Under the pieces are notes generated by a model, which was not told the origin of the DNA, made no database searches, and worked only from the letters and a program-made list of their open reading frames with translations. A stretch of DNA of 64,000 nucleotides from Brachionus manjavacas. Taxonomy: Eukaryota; Rotifera; Eurotatoria; Ploima; Brachionidae. The stretch spans positions 310,001-374,000 of the forward strand of contig JAHQIY010000026.1 of assembly GCA_019054805.1 (NCBI GenBank), written 5' to 3'. The stretch's first letter is position 1. Every line of letters starts with the position of its first letter. Made by a program: the position numbers and the translations under genes. Shown piece by piece: positions 11,931 through 23,397 of the stretch.

Positions 11931-13006
11931 CAAATCAGTGTTTTGAAGTATCCAGAACCCAAAAAGAAATCGGCGATCACGAAAATTTTAAAGACACAGA
12001 AAGAAAGTTGTCCGATAGGGATTCTTAAATATTGGAATTAAAGAACCAACTAAGAGATGAAAAGGAAAAAAATTTAAACCTGGAACAGCAAATAGAAATA
12101 TTCAAAGAATTTTCAAGTGAATTTTTGTTTATTAAAATATCATTTTTAATTTAAAGAAAGATTTAAATTTTGGATTGGTGGTATTAAACACGCCTATTTT
12201 CAACGGTTGAATTAACAAGAAAAAAATTTATTTAAAGGGTAAAATTTTTAGTTAACTTTATTGATGCTTTTTTTTTAGGAAGAAAAAAGAAAAATATCAT
12301 CTCTCTGTATTTCCATTAAAATCAAAATATTTTTGATAAGCAAAGATTTGTTTTTAAATAAAACAAAAACAAAATAAATTTAGCAAAAATAAAAAAAAAA
12401 TATTATATACAGTTTAAACTAATTAAATTAACTATTTAGAATGTTAACTTATTCATTATTTAGTCATTTTATTTAATGCACAAGTCCAAAATTAAAAGCT
12501 AAATAAAATAAAAATTAAAAAAAAGATGATGACACAAATTTAAAATTAGATCAAACTTTGTTCAACAATTTGACAAAGTTGTCAATTAAAGTTTTGAAAT
12601 ATATTGGCTCAGAAAAAGACCGTGACGAGGTAAGAAAGTTTGGAAACACTTCGGGAAAAATTCTGATACATGAAGACTATCCTGGAAAATTTATGAGCTT
12701 GAATTTGAATAATAGAGTAGAAATAATGATAGGTGAGCAAAAAAATCCTGAGTTTATATTTCGAACTATGGCAAAAGCACTCGTTTCTGATGTAGATATA
12801 TGGGCTAAAAGCAATGGATAAACAATGATTGAAAAATTTACCGAGTTAAGTGCATCTCGAGGTATTAACAAAATGTACATTTTTATTAAACTATTCATCT
12901 AATGTTTTTTAAAGATTTCTTACGTTCAAAAAATGTCAGTCTAACTGAATCAAAATTCAAGACCGTTATGAGAGGACTCTGCTCTGAATGTAAATCAAAA
13001 AATTAA
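11931..13006 (+). pseudogene. Unrecognised multi-exon gene remnant
   Basis: Fragments in coding-like frames lie on the plus strand. A lysine-rich piece lies around 11930-12020. A charged coiled-coil piece follows at about 12035-12110 (ELKNQLRDEKEKNLNLEQQ). A frame from 12558 to 12821 contains VEIMIGEQKNPEFIF and ends in TAA. A last piece from about 12912 ends with LTESKFKTVMRGLCSEC and a TAA near 13004. Between them are A/T tracts that could be introns. The coiled coil plus a C-terminal helical segment recalls the second gene of the Tc1 element at 23.4 kb, but I cannot show homology. No function is assigned. Confidence 0.3.
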
Positions 13007-13535
13007 ATAAAAAAAATTTACTTAAATATACTAAAATTTTATACTTTCTTTATTGTATTTTTTTTTGTATTTTTTCTTTTAATTTTTATGCTGTTTTTTA
13101 TTTTTATATCACCCATGAGTCACTTGAAAAAAAATTTTAAAAAATTCAATCAGATTATACGAAAAAAAATATTATTGTAATTAATATTTTTTTTTAATTA
13201 AAAAATTTTGTAAAATAATTGTATAAATGCCACTAGTTTTACTTGTAACTTTAAATTTCGATAATTTTATTCTTTTGTTAATAAATAAATGATTTATAAA
13301 TTTATTTTTTATTAGCTGAAATAATAAATATTTAAAATTATAACAAATTTTCGAAACTAAAAAGAAAAAAAAATCCGAACATTATTCGGAAAATATTTTT
13401 GGTATTTTTTCAAAAATTTATAGCGAAATCTTTTCAAAAATATTTTTCGAAAAAACGACGAAAAAATTGTCAATCATCAACGTTTATTTTTCGATGGCTG
13501 TTTTCGTAAAATTTTTGATTTTTTTTCGTTTTTAA
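13007..13535. other. AT-rich spacer with nothing recognised
   Basis: Long runs of A and T with occasional CGAAAA motifs. No gene or repeat could be supported. Confidence 0.45.
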
Positions 13536-13960
13536 ATGACTTGGAGGACACAAAAGGACAAAATATTATCATATTAAATTAAAGGATGGAAAACGACAGG
13601 AAAGATAACTTTTTATTTGCAAAAAAGGAAAGGACTCAAAATAACAATAAATTCTTCCAACATATTATAGAACACTAAAGGACAAAATATTCTCCTATTA
13701 AATTTAAGGACAGAAAAAGACAGTTGTGAACAAAATATTCTTCTTAAATAGAAAAGGACACAAAAGGACAAAATTTCCTCTTTTAAACAGAATAGGACAC
13801 AAAGGATAATTTATTCTCCTTACATTGAAAGAGATACAAAAGGACAGAAAATTCGCCTTTAAATAAAAGGAGAGAAAACGACAAAAAAGATAACTTTTTA
13901 TTTTCAAAAAAGGTTAGGACTCAAATATCAATATATTCTTTTAACATATTTAAGAACATC
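13536..13960 (+). repeat. Small cluster of the GGACAAAATATTCTCCT repeat family
   Basis: Eight or so units with the family core and the CTTTTTATTTGC block, in the same orientation as the 7.9-11.2 kb array. It ends abruptly at about 13960. Confidence 0.8.
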
Positions 13961-14336
13961 GAAATAATTCTCGCCCACAAAGATTTTTAATACAAAATGG
14001 TTCAAATGATACAAAGGCATTCCTTGATTATGTACCTTTTGTAAAAAAAGAATTAAAATTTTTTGAAGTTGGTTACTTTTGGATTAAATTTAAAAAAAAA
14101 AAATTTTGAAAATGTTTATATGAAAGGTATGTATTTAAATTAACTAACTATTCTAAAAATTAGTTTTCATTTTAAATAGAACAATTTTAGTTTATTTTTT
14201 TTGTGTTTACCTTTCAGTTTCAACACCATCTATGTTACAAAAAGTTTTATACTGCAAACTTCTTTGTTTTCATATTCGTTAAATTTTGAATTTAAAAAAA
14301 ATATTTTTCCCGATGATCTAAAAATATTATAATATA

Positions 14337-15560
14337 TTAACTAAACAAATAATTATCAATGAAAATTATTAATTTATTGAAAAATTCGGATGAAGAATTT
14401 ATATTCATTGTGTTTGTTTTGCAAGAAGGATTAAAACAAACACTTTTCCATCTATAAGTTTGTAGAACTGAATAAGCTTGAACGTAAGAATCATAATCAG
14501 ATTCAAAACAGTCATAAACATACTCATTTTGATCAATTATATTATTTTTTATAAAGCGACAGTTATTTATCCATTCTAATCTAGCCATGGCCCAATTTTT
14601 TTCTTCTAAAAAAATATCAATTTTTCTCATAAAATCTATGTAAAAGTGATCTATTTTAGGCACAAGAGTTTCATATTTTTTTTTTATTTTGTTTAATAAG
14701 ATATAAGAATTGAGAATAAAATAATCAATTATACACGTGTTTATGATTCTTTGATAAAAATTGTTGTTATAAAAAAATGAACCATTGCTCGGAACACAAT
14801 TTTTAATTATTTCAATGTTTTGACTACTTTAAATTAAATTATAGAAATAAGGTTCTTTTTAATGTAAAAAAAGAAACAAAATTACCAACGAATCAGTCCT
14901 GCTTTATTCTTTTCATCAATTAATTCAATTTCTAAAATGAATTGGTAAATTAAAGTTTTAAAAATTTTTCTAAAAATTACGTCTAATTGAGTCTAGTTTC
15001 GTTCCAAATTTTTCTGTCTTTTATTTTTTTCCCTTTTTTCCATTTTTCTTTTTCGATCATAATTATTTTTTTACTGATTATATCTTTGTTAAAATTGGAC
15101 TTCAACATGCTATCATTGTATAATAAAGAATAAACTTTGAGTACAAAATTTGATACACTGATCCTACAAATTGACTTGGCATCACTTTTCTATTTTTGAG
15201 AACGTTATTTTTTAAACGACCAAACCAGTTTTCCACTGGGTTATTAGTCAAAGATGTTTTGGAAAATGGCTGTTCTTGATGATTCAAAATAATTCCAGTC
15301 CATAATGGAATTATATAGAAATAATTTTCTATTATTTCAAATAAATGTGGACAAAAATAAGTATTCGATTCATAAACATTATCGGATTGTTTCTGAACTA
15401 TATTTTTAATAGCCGTTGATAAGTTTTTCGTCACAAATTGCAATGAATTGTAAGTGGAGATTTTTCTTTAAAGGATATTTTTGGATTTTAAAGTTCGTTT
15501 TCAATTAATAATATTGTATCTGTTTGCTGATCATCGAAAAAAACATCATCAAATTTTCGC
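14337..15560 (-). pseudogene. Transposase remnant, possibly MULE-like C-terminal part
   Basis: Read leftwards, a frame with one internal stop (about 15560-15450, with RRRKFDDVFF) leads into 15443-15102. That frame carries a block TNNPVENWFGRLKN, reminiscent of the TNN-VE-W block near the C-terminus of Mutator-like (MULE) transposases. After A/T-rich gaps that look like introns, a last frame (about 14825-14337) has SNGSFFYNNNFYQRI, a WAMARLEW helix and a Cys pair CFNPSC. No catalytic DDE triad could be placed. The assignment rests on one block and could be wrong; other cut-and-paste families use similar C-terminal motifs. The upstream part may be the piece at 19.55-19.75 kb, across a transposon insertion. 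Confidence 0.45.
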
Positions 15561-17636
15561 CTTCGAATAAGTGATTCATTTCTTGAATAAGAATTATTTA
15601 TCAATCAGTTTTATAATAAATTTTTAAAAAATTTATTTAAAAAAAAGCTAAAAAGAGAAAAAAATTTAATAAATAAAATAAAATATTTGAAAACAGCAAA
15701 AGAATAGTTTTTTAATACAAAAAAGACAAATATAATCCAATTCTTTCCCTCAATATTTAATGCAAATTAATTATTTCAAGCGAATTTTCATAATATTTTC
15801 CTAATTAACAAACACATGTATTAGATTAATTTCTAGATATTTCAAATTGTTCAGATATTTAAATAATCAATTTTAGCATATCGTACGGACTCCTGAATAT
15901 CTTATATTATAATTAGTGTTGGCCTCCGAAGGAACAGACGGGCCTCCGGAGAGAAATCGACAGATTCACGGAGCCGGAAAAGGGTTCGGAAATTTTAACA
16001 AAAAAGGTTCCAGAGACGGAGAAAGAAAACAGTTCCGGAAACGGAAAAATAAACGGTGACCTCGAAAATAACGGAGAAATTAACGTTGAGTTACTGCGGA
16101 TCGGATATATAAACGGTCAGAATAATCTGAGACGAAGGTTGGAACGGAGAAAATTCCGGAGACGGCAACGGAAACGGGTAAATGAACGTAGCTTCCGGAT
16201 TTAACGTAGACGTAAACTGAGAATCCGAACGGAGCGGAGACGTAAACGGAGGACCAAAACAGAGAGGAGAAATAAACCAAAGAGAACAACGAAAATTGAG
16301 CACTTGACCAAAGCTTGCAAAATAAAGATGATATCGCAGGAAAAAAACCAAGTGAAATTTGCAGCTAGCATTCTTTAGAATTCTAGAATTTTGCCATCGC
16401 TACTTTGTTTTGAAAATTTTGGTCAAAAAAGAATTGATTTTCTTCAAATTTTTTTATTATTTGTAAAAAATAGAAATGACTTTAATAAATTTTTTTAACA
16501 CCTAATGTTTTAGTTAATTTTAATTTAATTTTATTTTATAAGATTAAAACTTAAAAAAAAGACTAAATTTTTTTAAAATTCTGATTTAATTTTAATTATT
16601 AATTTAATATTAATTTAATTTAATTTAATTATTAATTTAATTATTAATTTTAAAAAGAAAATTTAAGAGTTGATTTAGCCATGTGCTTATGTTTGTAAAT
16701 TTTTTTAATGATGTAATCAGTTCGATTCCTAATGTCTTTAAAAATTTCATTTCTAAAATCAGTAAAGATGTAATTCCAAGATTAAAAAAGAAGAAAATTT
16801 TAATAAATTTTACCTTGAAGTTATGTTTAGAAATGTTAATGAGAAAAACTCTTATAACTTTGTAATTTTCGTATATATATTAATTGTATTTTTAAATAAT
16901 AAACTAACTAAAAAACTTGAATAAAATCTTAGAAAGAAAATAAAATCTTAATTTACTTTCCGGAATAAGATATTGAAAAGTATCTTTTAGTTCAATTTTA
17001 TAAGTGATTGAAAAGTCATCTATCAGGTTACTGAAAAGTATCCTATCATTAAAAAGTCCTATTGATTCGTTTTTTGAGGTCCTAGGGACAAGGCTTAAGA
17101 CTTGGTCATAAAATGAGCAACTCAAGCACAGAGTAGTCTAGTTTTTCCGTATATTGAAAAGTATACAAAAAAAGGCACTGAGAAGTGTCATAGGGACCCC
17201 TCCTTCGATCGTATATCAATCAAGCAAATCAATAATCGAAGATCGATCAAAAAACCACTCATCCGTGACGGATCAGAAACTCACGCGAAGCATTACAAAT
17301 CGATAATTTTTCTCAAAAACAATATAAGCTGACATTAGTGTAAAAGAAAATTAAAGCGGGTAAATAAAGATTATTTATAATAATTTCAAACCATGTTATT
17401 AGTTAAGAAGATTTTTTTTGAAGTAACTTACTTTGACAAAAAAATAATAAAAACGAATTTCCTTTAATCAAAGTTTCAAATTTTTTTTCTTTTTCAATCA
17501 GAATTTTAATATTTAATTTTTTTTTTTAGTTTTAATCTTTTAAAATAAAATTAAATTAAAATTAACTAAAACATTAGGTGTTAAAAAAATTTATTAAAGT
17601 CATTTCTATTTTTTACAAAAAAAATAAAAAAAAATA

Positions 17637-17939
17637 TTTAGATCATCAATTCTTTATTGACCAAACTTTTTAAAACAAAGTAGCGATGGCCAAATTCTAG
17701 AAGTCTAAAGAATCTCTTCGATTTATTTCTCCTCTCTGTTTTGGTCCTCCGTTTACGTCTCCGCTCCGTTCGGATTCTCCGTTTACGTCCCCGTTAAATC
17801 CGGAGGCTACATTCATTTCCCCGTTTCCGTTGCCGTCTCCGGAATTTTTCTCCGTTCCAAACTTCGTCTCCGATTATTGTGACCGTTTATATTTCCGTTT
17901 CGTTCGGTGTCAATCCGGAAGTTCAACCGCTCTGTTTCT
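17637..17939. repeat. First copy of the right terminal inverted repeat
   Basis: This segment reappears at 19172-19474 with the same sequence by eye, offset by 1535 bases. It is the complement of the left GC-rich arm. It ends at CTCTGTTTCT where the copied 27.7 kb sequence begins. Confidence 0.85.
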
Positions 17940-17940
17940 C

Positions 17941-19079
17941 TGTGGAAAGGATTTCGGAAATTTTCAATCAATGCGGCAGCATCAAAGCCTTCAACATTTT
18001 AAACTTTTAAAACAATACAGAACAGAATATGGAAAGATGTTTGAGAATTATTTAAATTTTAAATAATTTTTTTTTCAATTTTTTTTTAGTTGGATATATA
18101 TGTTATTACATTGATATTTATTATAATTAACTTGTAGTTATCGAATGATTTTGATTGAAGTCATTTCAATTTTTTTTATTCAACTATTATTAATTTTTAT
18201 CCAATAAAATATTTTATCTGTAATTGATTTTTGATTTATTTTTGTATTTTTATTTTTTAATTTTTGATTATAAATTAAAAAATTATTTTTTCTTATTTTC
18301 TAAATCTATATTGCATGTAAATCATAATACATTAAAATTATTTTAATTAAATCAAAGATATATTTTAATATTTAAAAACAAACTTTTTGAATTGAAATGA
18401 TATTTTGAATTGATCATCAACTTACAGATGCCTTGACATAAAATATCTTTTTGGCTAAATTTTAAAGAATTTTTTTCAAAATAATTAACTCATAATTCAT
18501 CGTTTGTATCAATGTCCTTCTAAAGTGAAGCCAAAAGCGTAAATAACCATTTAATTGGTATCCAAAATTAAAATAACTTAAAAAATTAATTTAAACGACT
18601 TATATGAGATAAAGATATATCAAAAACATGAATAAGTTTTTTTTTATGAATTTATAAAATATCAAGTGAATTATTCAATTCTATAATAAATAAATACAAA
18701 GTAAGTATTGAAGATAGAAATTCCGATATTCTGAAATAAGCGATGAATTTGGATTCAATCAATTATTTTTTATCACAATTATTAAAATAATCAAAAGCTA
18801 TAAAAAACTTAACTTTTTTTAAAATATTTTTTGGTCGGAATCGTATAGAGAAATTTTAGAATCAGAGTTATTTCTAGAAAATTCTATAAAAAAATTAATT
18901 AAATTTTGTTATAGATTTTATTTGCTTAAAAAAAATATCTCGTTATTTTCATCAAAATTAAAGTTTTCACAAAATATATATGTTATGTCAAATTTTCTTC
19001 GTGTTATGAATAAATTATTGTTTTTGCATATTGAATCTGGTATTAAATTATCAACATGAAAATAAAATCAAAAATATAT
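17941..19079 (+). repeat. 1.14 kb copy of 27677-28810 inserted between two right-end repeats
   Basis: From TGTGGAAAGGATTTCGG onward this segment follows 27677-28810 almost base for base, with about five bases of net length difference in homopolymers. It includes the last zinc-finger exon of the gene at 26.0-27.8 kb, without its first cysteine, and 1 kb of its 3' flank. At 19080 it joins a copy of 16800-16880 (TTTTACCTTGAAGTTATG) and then the second right-end repeat. Confidence 0.9.
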
Positions 19080-19549
19080 TTTAATAAATTTTACCTTGAA
19101 GTTATGTTTAGAAATGTTAATGAGAAAAACTCTTATAACTTTGTAATTTTCGTATATATTTTCGTAAAATATTTAGATCATCAATTCTTTATTGACCAAA
19201 CTTTTTAAAACAAAGTAGCGATGGCCAAATTCTAGAAGTCTAAAGAATCTCTTCGATTTATTTCTCCTCTCTGTTTTGGTCCTCCGTTTACGTCTCCGCT
19301 CCGTTCGGATTCTCCGTTTACGTCCCCGTTAAATCCGGAGGCTACATTCATTTCCCCGTTTCCGTTGCCGTCTCCGGAATTTTTCTCCGTTCCAAACTTC
19401 GTCTCCGATTATTGTGACCGTTTATATTTCCGTTTCGTTCGGTGTCAATCCGGAAGTTCAACCGCTCTGTTTCTGTTCCGTGGATTTTTTGCCGGAGCCT
19501 TCCGGTCAACCCTCATCCGTTATCCAACACTCATCAGTTATAATTTTTA

Positions 19550-19760
19550 GAAACAAATAAAATAAAATATTTTTTGTATCGAAATTCAAATGAATTTTGA
19601 ATCTTTCAGTCACAAACGAATCTAATATTTTGAAATCATGAGCAATAACAGAACGAGCAACTCGAATAATTATTTTTATAACATTTGCAGACTGGAACAT
19701 TGCTACTTGATTTTCATTGAAATTTATTAATGTTAATGTGCCAAAAGAAAATAATGAATT
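19550..19760 (-). pseudogene. Short protein-coding remnant next to the transposon end
   Basis: Read leftwards from about 19760, an open frame includes INFNENQVAMFQSANV and then an IIRVARSVIAHDF block, ending in A/T sequence just outside the transposon end. It lies on the same strand as the possible MULE remnant at 14.3-15.6 kb, with the 15.9-19.5 kb element between them. It could be an earlier exon of that gene, interrupted by the insertion. I do not recognise its family. Confidence 0.3.
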
Positions 19761-20604
19761 TTTTTTTTCATCTTTCTAAATTATCTTTCTGTAATTTATT
19801 GATTGATTGATTTACTAATAAAAAAAGGATACGAATTTTTTATTAAGAAAATAAAGATTAAATAATTTTATGTCCGGCTAAATTTTTTTCTGTTTTGTTT
19901 TTTTTTCAATATTTTTTAGAAGTAAATAAATTTTTTTACAAAAATAATTAATATGATTTAGAAATAATTTTTTTAAATTAAGGAAGGATAATTTTTATAT
20001 TGAAGATTTATTTTGAATATGAATATAACTTTCATTTTTTGAGAAGAAGAAAAAATTATTGTCATACCCAAAGACAATTATCTTGAAAACAAAGTAAATT
20101 TATAATATTTAAAAAGATGTCGCTTTTAAATATTAAATGTTGATTGTTAAAACTTAATTTATTTGTTTAAATTTTTAATATGAATAAATGTACGATCTAG
20201 CTACCAAAGCAGATATATTTTATATATTCTCCTAACTAGCAAGTGAAATAAAACTATCTTTTATTTATCCTTGCTTGTGTCATCCATTTATCGGCGTGAC
20301 TTAATAAGCCTTCATTTTATATAAATTGGAATAGTAATCGTGGCATAAACATTTAAATTAACAATTTATTTCTTGTTTTATAAATTTGAGTTTGTAGAAA
20401 TTTTTTTATAAATTTGTGGTGAGGTTTAACTGACGTCGAAAAAATTCCAAAATTATAATAGTGATTTAAAAAAAGGTTAAAACAAAAATTTATATTATCT
20501 AATTTATTTCAAGAATTATTAAGTATTTAACAAAAAAAACAAATTATGGAATTTTTTAATTTGAAAAACAAAAAACCCATTTATAAAAAGCTTTTTTTAC
20601 ACTA
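19761..20604. other. AT-rich spacer with nothing recognised
   Basis: A/T-rich sequence with no supported gene. The segment CCCATTTATAAAA near 20577 also occurs near 4694; the meaning is unclear. Confidence 0.4.
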
Positions 20605-20605
20605 A

Positions 20606-20860
20606 AAATCAGAGTTGTATAAAATTCACAAGACTTAAGTCAAGTCCCGACTTTTTTTTAATTTTCAAAAGTCGAAGTCCGGGCTTTAAAATTTAGAATT
20701 CTGAAGAAGAAATTTAATTATTGCAAGAAAAATGGCAAATCTATTGCATTAGACAACCCAAAAGTAAATAAATTTTTTGATATTTAGCCTGATCTAGCAA
20801 ATTAAAAAAAAAAAGTCCGGACTTGGACTTTTTTTTGGGACTTTTAAACAACTCTGATTT
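20606..20860. mobile_element. Hairpin MITE abutting the Tc1 element
   Basis: The ends are AAATCAGAGTTGT and its complement ACAACTCTGATTT. Inner blocks match too (AAGTCGAAGTCCGGGC against GTCCGGACTTGGACTT-type sequence). The size is about 255 bases with no coding capacity. Its right end is directly next to the TA at which the Tc1 element is inserted. Confidence 0.65.
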
Positions 20861-20861
20861 A

Positions 20862-21189
20862 CAGTCCCGTTCTGTTCACTTGTTTTTACCAAAATTTACG
20901 TAATTTTACGTAAATTTACGCAAATTTACGTAAAATTACGTAAAATTACGTAAATTGACAAATGTAAAAAATGGTAATTTTACGAAAAATTACGTAAATT
21001 TACGTAAAATTACGTAAAATTACGTAAATTTTGGTAAAATCAAAAAGGGACAGAAAAGTTATGATTTTTTGAAAAAAAGGTTACAATTCTGCTTTTTCAT
21101 CGACTTTCTACTTTTTACCATGTAAATAAAAATTTACGTAAATTTACGTAATTTTACGTAAATTTACGTAAATTTTTAACTTTTTTAGG
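20862..21189 (+). repeat. Left terminal inverted repeat of the Tc1 element
   Basis: It starts at CAGTCCCGTTCTG. Two clusters of alternating TTTACGTAAA / TTTTACGTAA units surround a non-repetitive middle (AAAGGGACAGAAAAG to CATCGACTTTCTAC). It matches the right end in reverse complement over the whole length, with small differences in the number of ACGT units. Confidence 0.93.
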
Positions 21190-21333
21190 ATAATCTAGAA
21201 AAAAGTTAATTTTTTATTAAAATTATTTTTAATTTTTATTAAAAAATATATGAATATACAAATTTTACGCTATTTTTTAAAACAAAATCATGGTATTATT
21301 TACAAATTAGTTTTAATTAAAAATAATATTATT

Positions 21334-22912
21334 TCAGTGGTTCGACCATTCACCATTATTTTCAATGACAATCTTAATGGTCTATTACAAAATATTAATT
21401 TTCTTTCTCTCAATTAATATTACTTACTTTTTTCAAATTGTTAATATATTTTACACAGTGTTCCGGGGTTAAATTTTTTTGAAAAGATCGAATTGACTCA
21501 ACAGCTTCTTCGATGGTTTTTATATTTCTTTTCCTCACATAATTTTTCAATTCACTCCATATCATCTCTATAGGGTTTAAATCAGGCGATTTTGACGGAG
21601 ACTTAACCTGAAAAAATTTAAAAAAAAAAGAAATAAAAAAAGAGGTTTTGTTTTACCCAAAGCACCCCGTTTCTCTCTAAAAACATTTTGCATACAGTGG
21701 ATGTATGTTTTGGGTCATTGTCTTGATGAAGTTTAAAATTAAAATCATATCTCAAAGCCCCAAAAGGGAGTAATAAATCGGCCAAAATTTCCCTGTAAAG
21801 TTCAGAATCCATATTTTGACTAAAAATCTTTTAATAATTAAATAAAAAATATATAAAAAAATGTCTTGTTTACTGCGAATTCTGTAGCTCCTTGAACTGA
21901 AATTCCTCCCCAAATATTTAATTTAGCTTCAAATTTTGAAGAACATGGTAATGATTTTGGATACTTGGTTGGATATCTAACATGATACAATGGCCTATCA
22001 AAAACTCTAATTGTTGTCTAATCTACAAAAATGTATCTTGAAAAATCGGTATTTTTATTTTTAAGACACCAGACAAGTCTTTCCAGCTTATGTGAGTCTG
22101 TTAAATTAGGCGATTTTCGCAAACGACGGTATCTTAAACCTTTAATTTATTAAAATATTTTTTATGAGTTTTTTAAATAGATTTAAGATACCTAATTTAA
22201 AACGATGTCTTCGAATATTACTACTACTAATTTTCACTCCTAACTCTTTTTCAATTTTAAAAGCTAATTCGACAGAAGATACACATCCGAAATTTTCCAA
22301 AGATTTTTTCTTGATAAAAAAAATAGAAATAATAAACGATTTTTTTATCTTACCTTAATGAAATTAATAACATTTTTATCCATCAAAGTTTTTCTTTCTT
22401 TTCTTAAACACTTTTTACCATTTTTTTTAATGGTCCTTTTAATAAACTAAAAGAAAAGAGAAAAGTTTAAATTCAGACGACAATATTGGAAATAAAATTT
22501 GCTCACGACTATTCTATTTTAAAAAATTAATTTGATTTCATTAGTTGTTTTTTTTTAAAAAAAAAGACTTCATGAGCAAAGATTAAAAGACTCCTGTAGC
22601 AAAAGAATTTTTTTGATAAAAATTTTGTTTCTTAGAACACAAATAAATCAAATCAAATTTGAACACGAAAAAAAAAAATTGGATTTTTTTCCTTGTGATA
22701 CAGTCGACGAATAAAAATTTTAAAATCTTTACAGTTATCGATGGAACTTGTCTTTTAGAATAAGAAAGTTTCAATACTCGTCTTATTTTTTTGGTAGAAT
22801 ATTTTTTCCTTTTTGCAAGATATAAAATTTGTCTATTAAAAATTTGTTTTTTTTTCCCAGTTTGAAAACTTTTTTTTCTTTGCTGTAAAATATTATTTTT
22901 ATTTAATTTCAT
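21334..22912 (-). pseudogene. Tc1-type DD34E transposase with several introns, one nonsense codon
   Basis: This is a cut-and-paste transposase. Exons inferred from GT-AG borders and protein continuity, read leftwards: from 22912 (end unclear), 22446-22354, 22309-22192, 22139-21874, 21827-21657, 21607-21428, 21381-21334. The first exons give a helix-turn-helix-like section (YSTKKIRRVLK). The first catalytic aspartate is in YIFVD; the next codon is TAG where Tc1 proteins have glutamate. The second aspartate is in HQDNDPKHTS, and the glutamate is in SPDLNPIE after 34 residues. The C-terminus VIENNGEWSNH is typical. Introns are about 45-50 bases. Apart from the TAG the frame seems sound. It is divergent from the second gene across the palindrome. 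Confidence 0.85.
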
Positions 22913-23025
22913 TTTTCTTTAGTTGATCCTTTTTCACTGTGTGTTAGCTTTTATATAGACTTATTAGAAATCACTTTTTATAAAACGTGATTTTATAAAT
23001 TTGTTTCATTTGTCTCAAAATGAAA

Positions 23026-23324
23026 ACAGCTGTTGAATTAGGAGTACAGTGTTTTTTTGATCACTTAAAAGCTCAGCAATTTCATTCTCTTATTTAATTT
23101 CATTTTTCATCATTCATCTCGTTTTTTGTAAATTTAAGCTTAATGAATATGAATTAAGCTTAAATTTACAAAAAACGAGATGAATGATTCTTAATGAATA
23201 TGAATTAAGCTTAAATTTACAAAAAACGAGATGAATGATGAAAAATGAAATTAAATAAGAGAATGAAATTGCTGAGCTTTTTAATTGATCAAAAAAATAC
23301 TATAACTCCTAATTCAACAGCTGT
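23026..23324. promoter_or_regulatory. 299-base palindrome between divergent transposon genes
   Basis: The sequence from ACAGCTGTTGAATTAGGAG to its complement CTCCTAATTCAACAGCTGT folds on itself nearly completely. Matching inner blocks are AAGCTCAGCAATTTCATTC and TCATTCATCTCGTTTTTTG. A 50-base inner unit (CTTAATGAATATGAATTAAG) is repeated once on the right side, giving a lop-sided centre. It fills most of the gap between the transposase start (about 22912) and the ATG of the second gene (23398). It may act as a shared two-way promoter or a second recognition site; that is inference. Confidence 0.82.
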
Positions 23325-23397
23325 CATGTTTAAATAAGAGATCTTTAGTTTAAAACAACTTTCTTAGATTTTAAAAAAAATTTAGTCAAAAAAAATT

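Larger units (their letters stand above)
15915..19531. mobile_element. DNA transposon with long GC-rich terminal inverted repeats, rearranged
   Basis: The left end starts AGTGTTGG and the right end finishes CCAACACT. Behind them is a long inverted repeat: 15930-16570 on the left matches the complement of 17500-17939 and, again, of 19168-19500. The outer part is rich in CGGAGACGG/CCGTCTCCG-type blocks; the inner part is A/T-rich. An exact 8-base copy TTATAATT lies at 15907-15914 and 19538-19545, but the right copy sits six bases beyond the repeat end. Eight-base duplications and AGTGTTGG-like ends are known from hAT elements, so a non-autonomous hAT relative is possible. No transposase was found inside. 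The right end is duplicated around an inserted segment (next entries). Confidence 0.65.

Noticed and set aside
16080-16351. Open frames in the GC-rich inverted repeat at 16.1-16.35 kb and its mirror at 17.83 and 19.37 kb.
   Set aside because: They arise from the CGGAGA-type sub-repeats and lie in both strands of the terminal repeat; no protein similarity is apparent.
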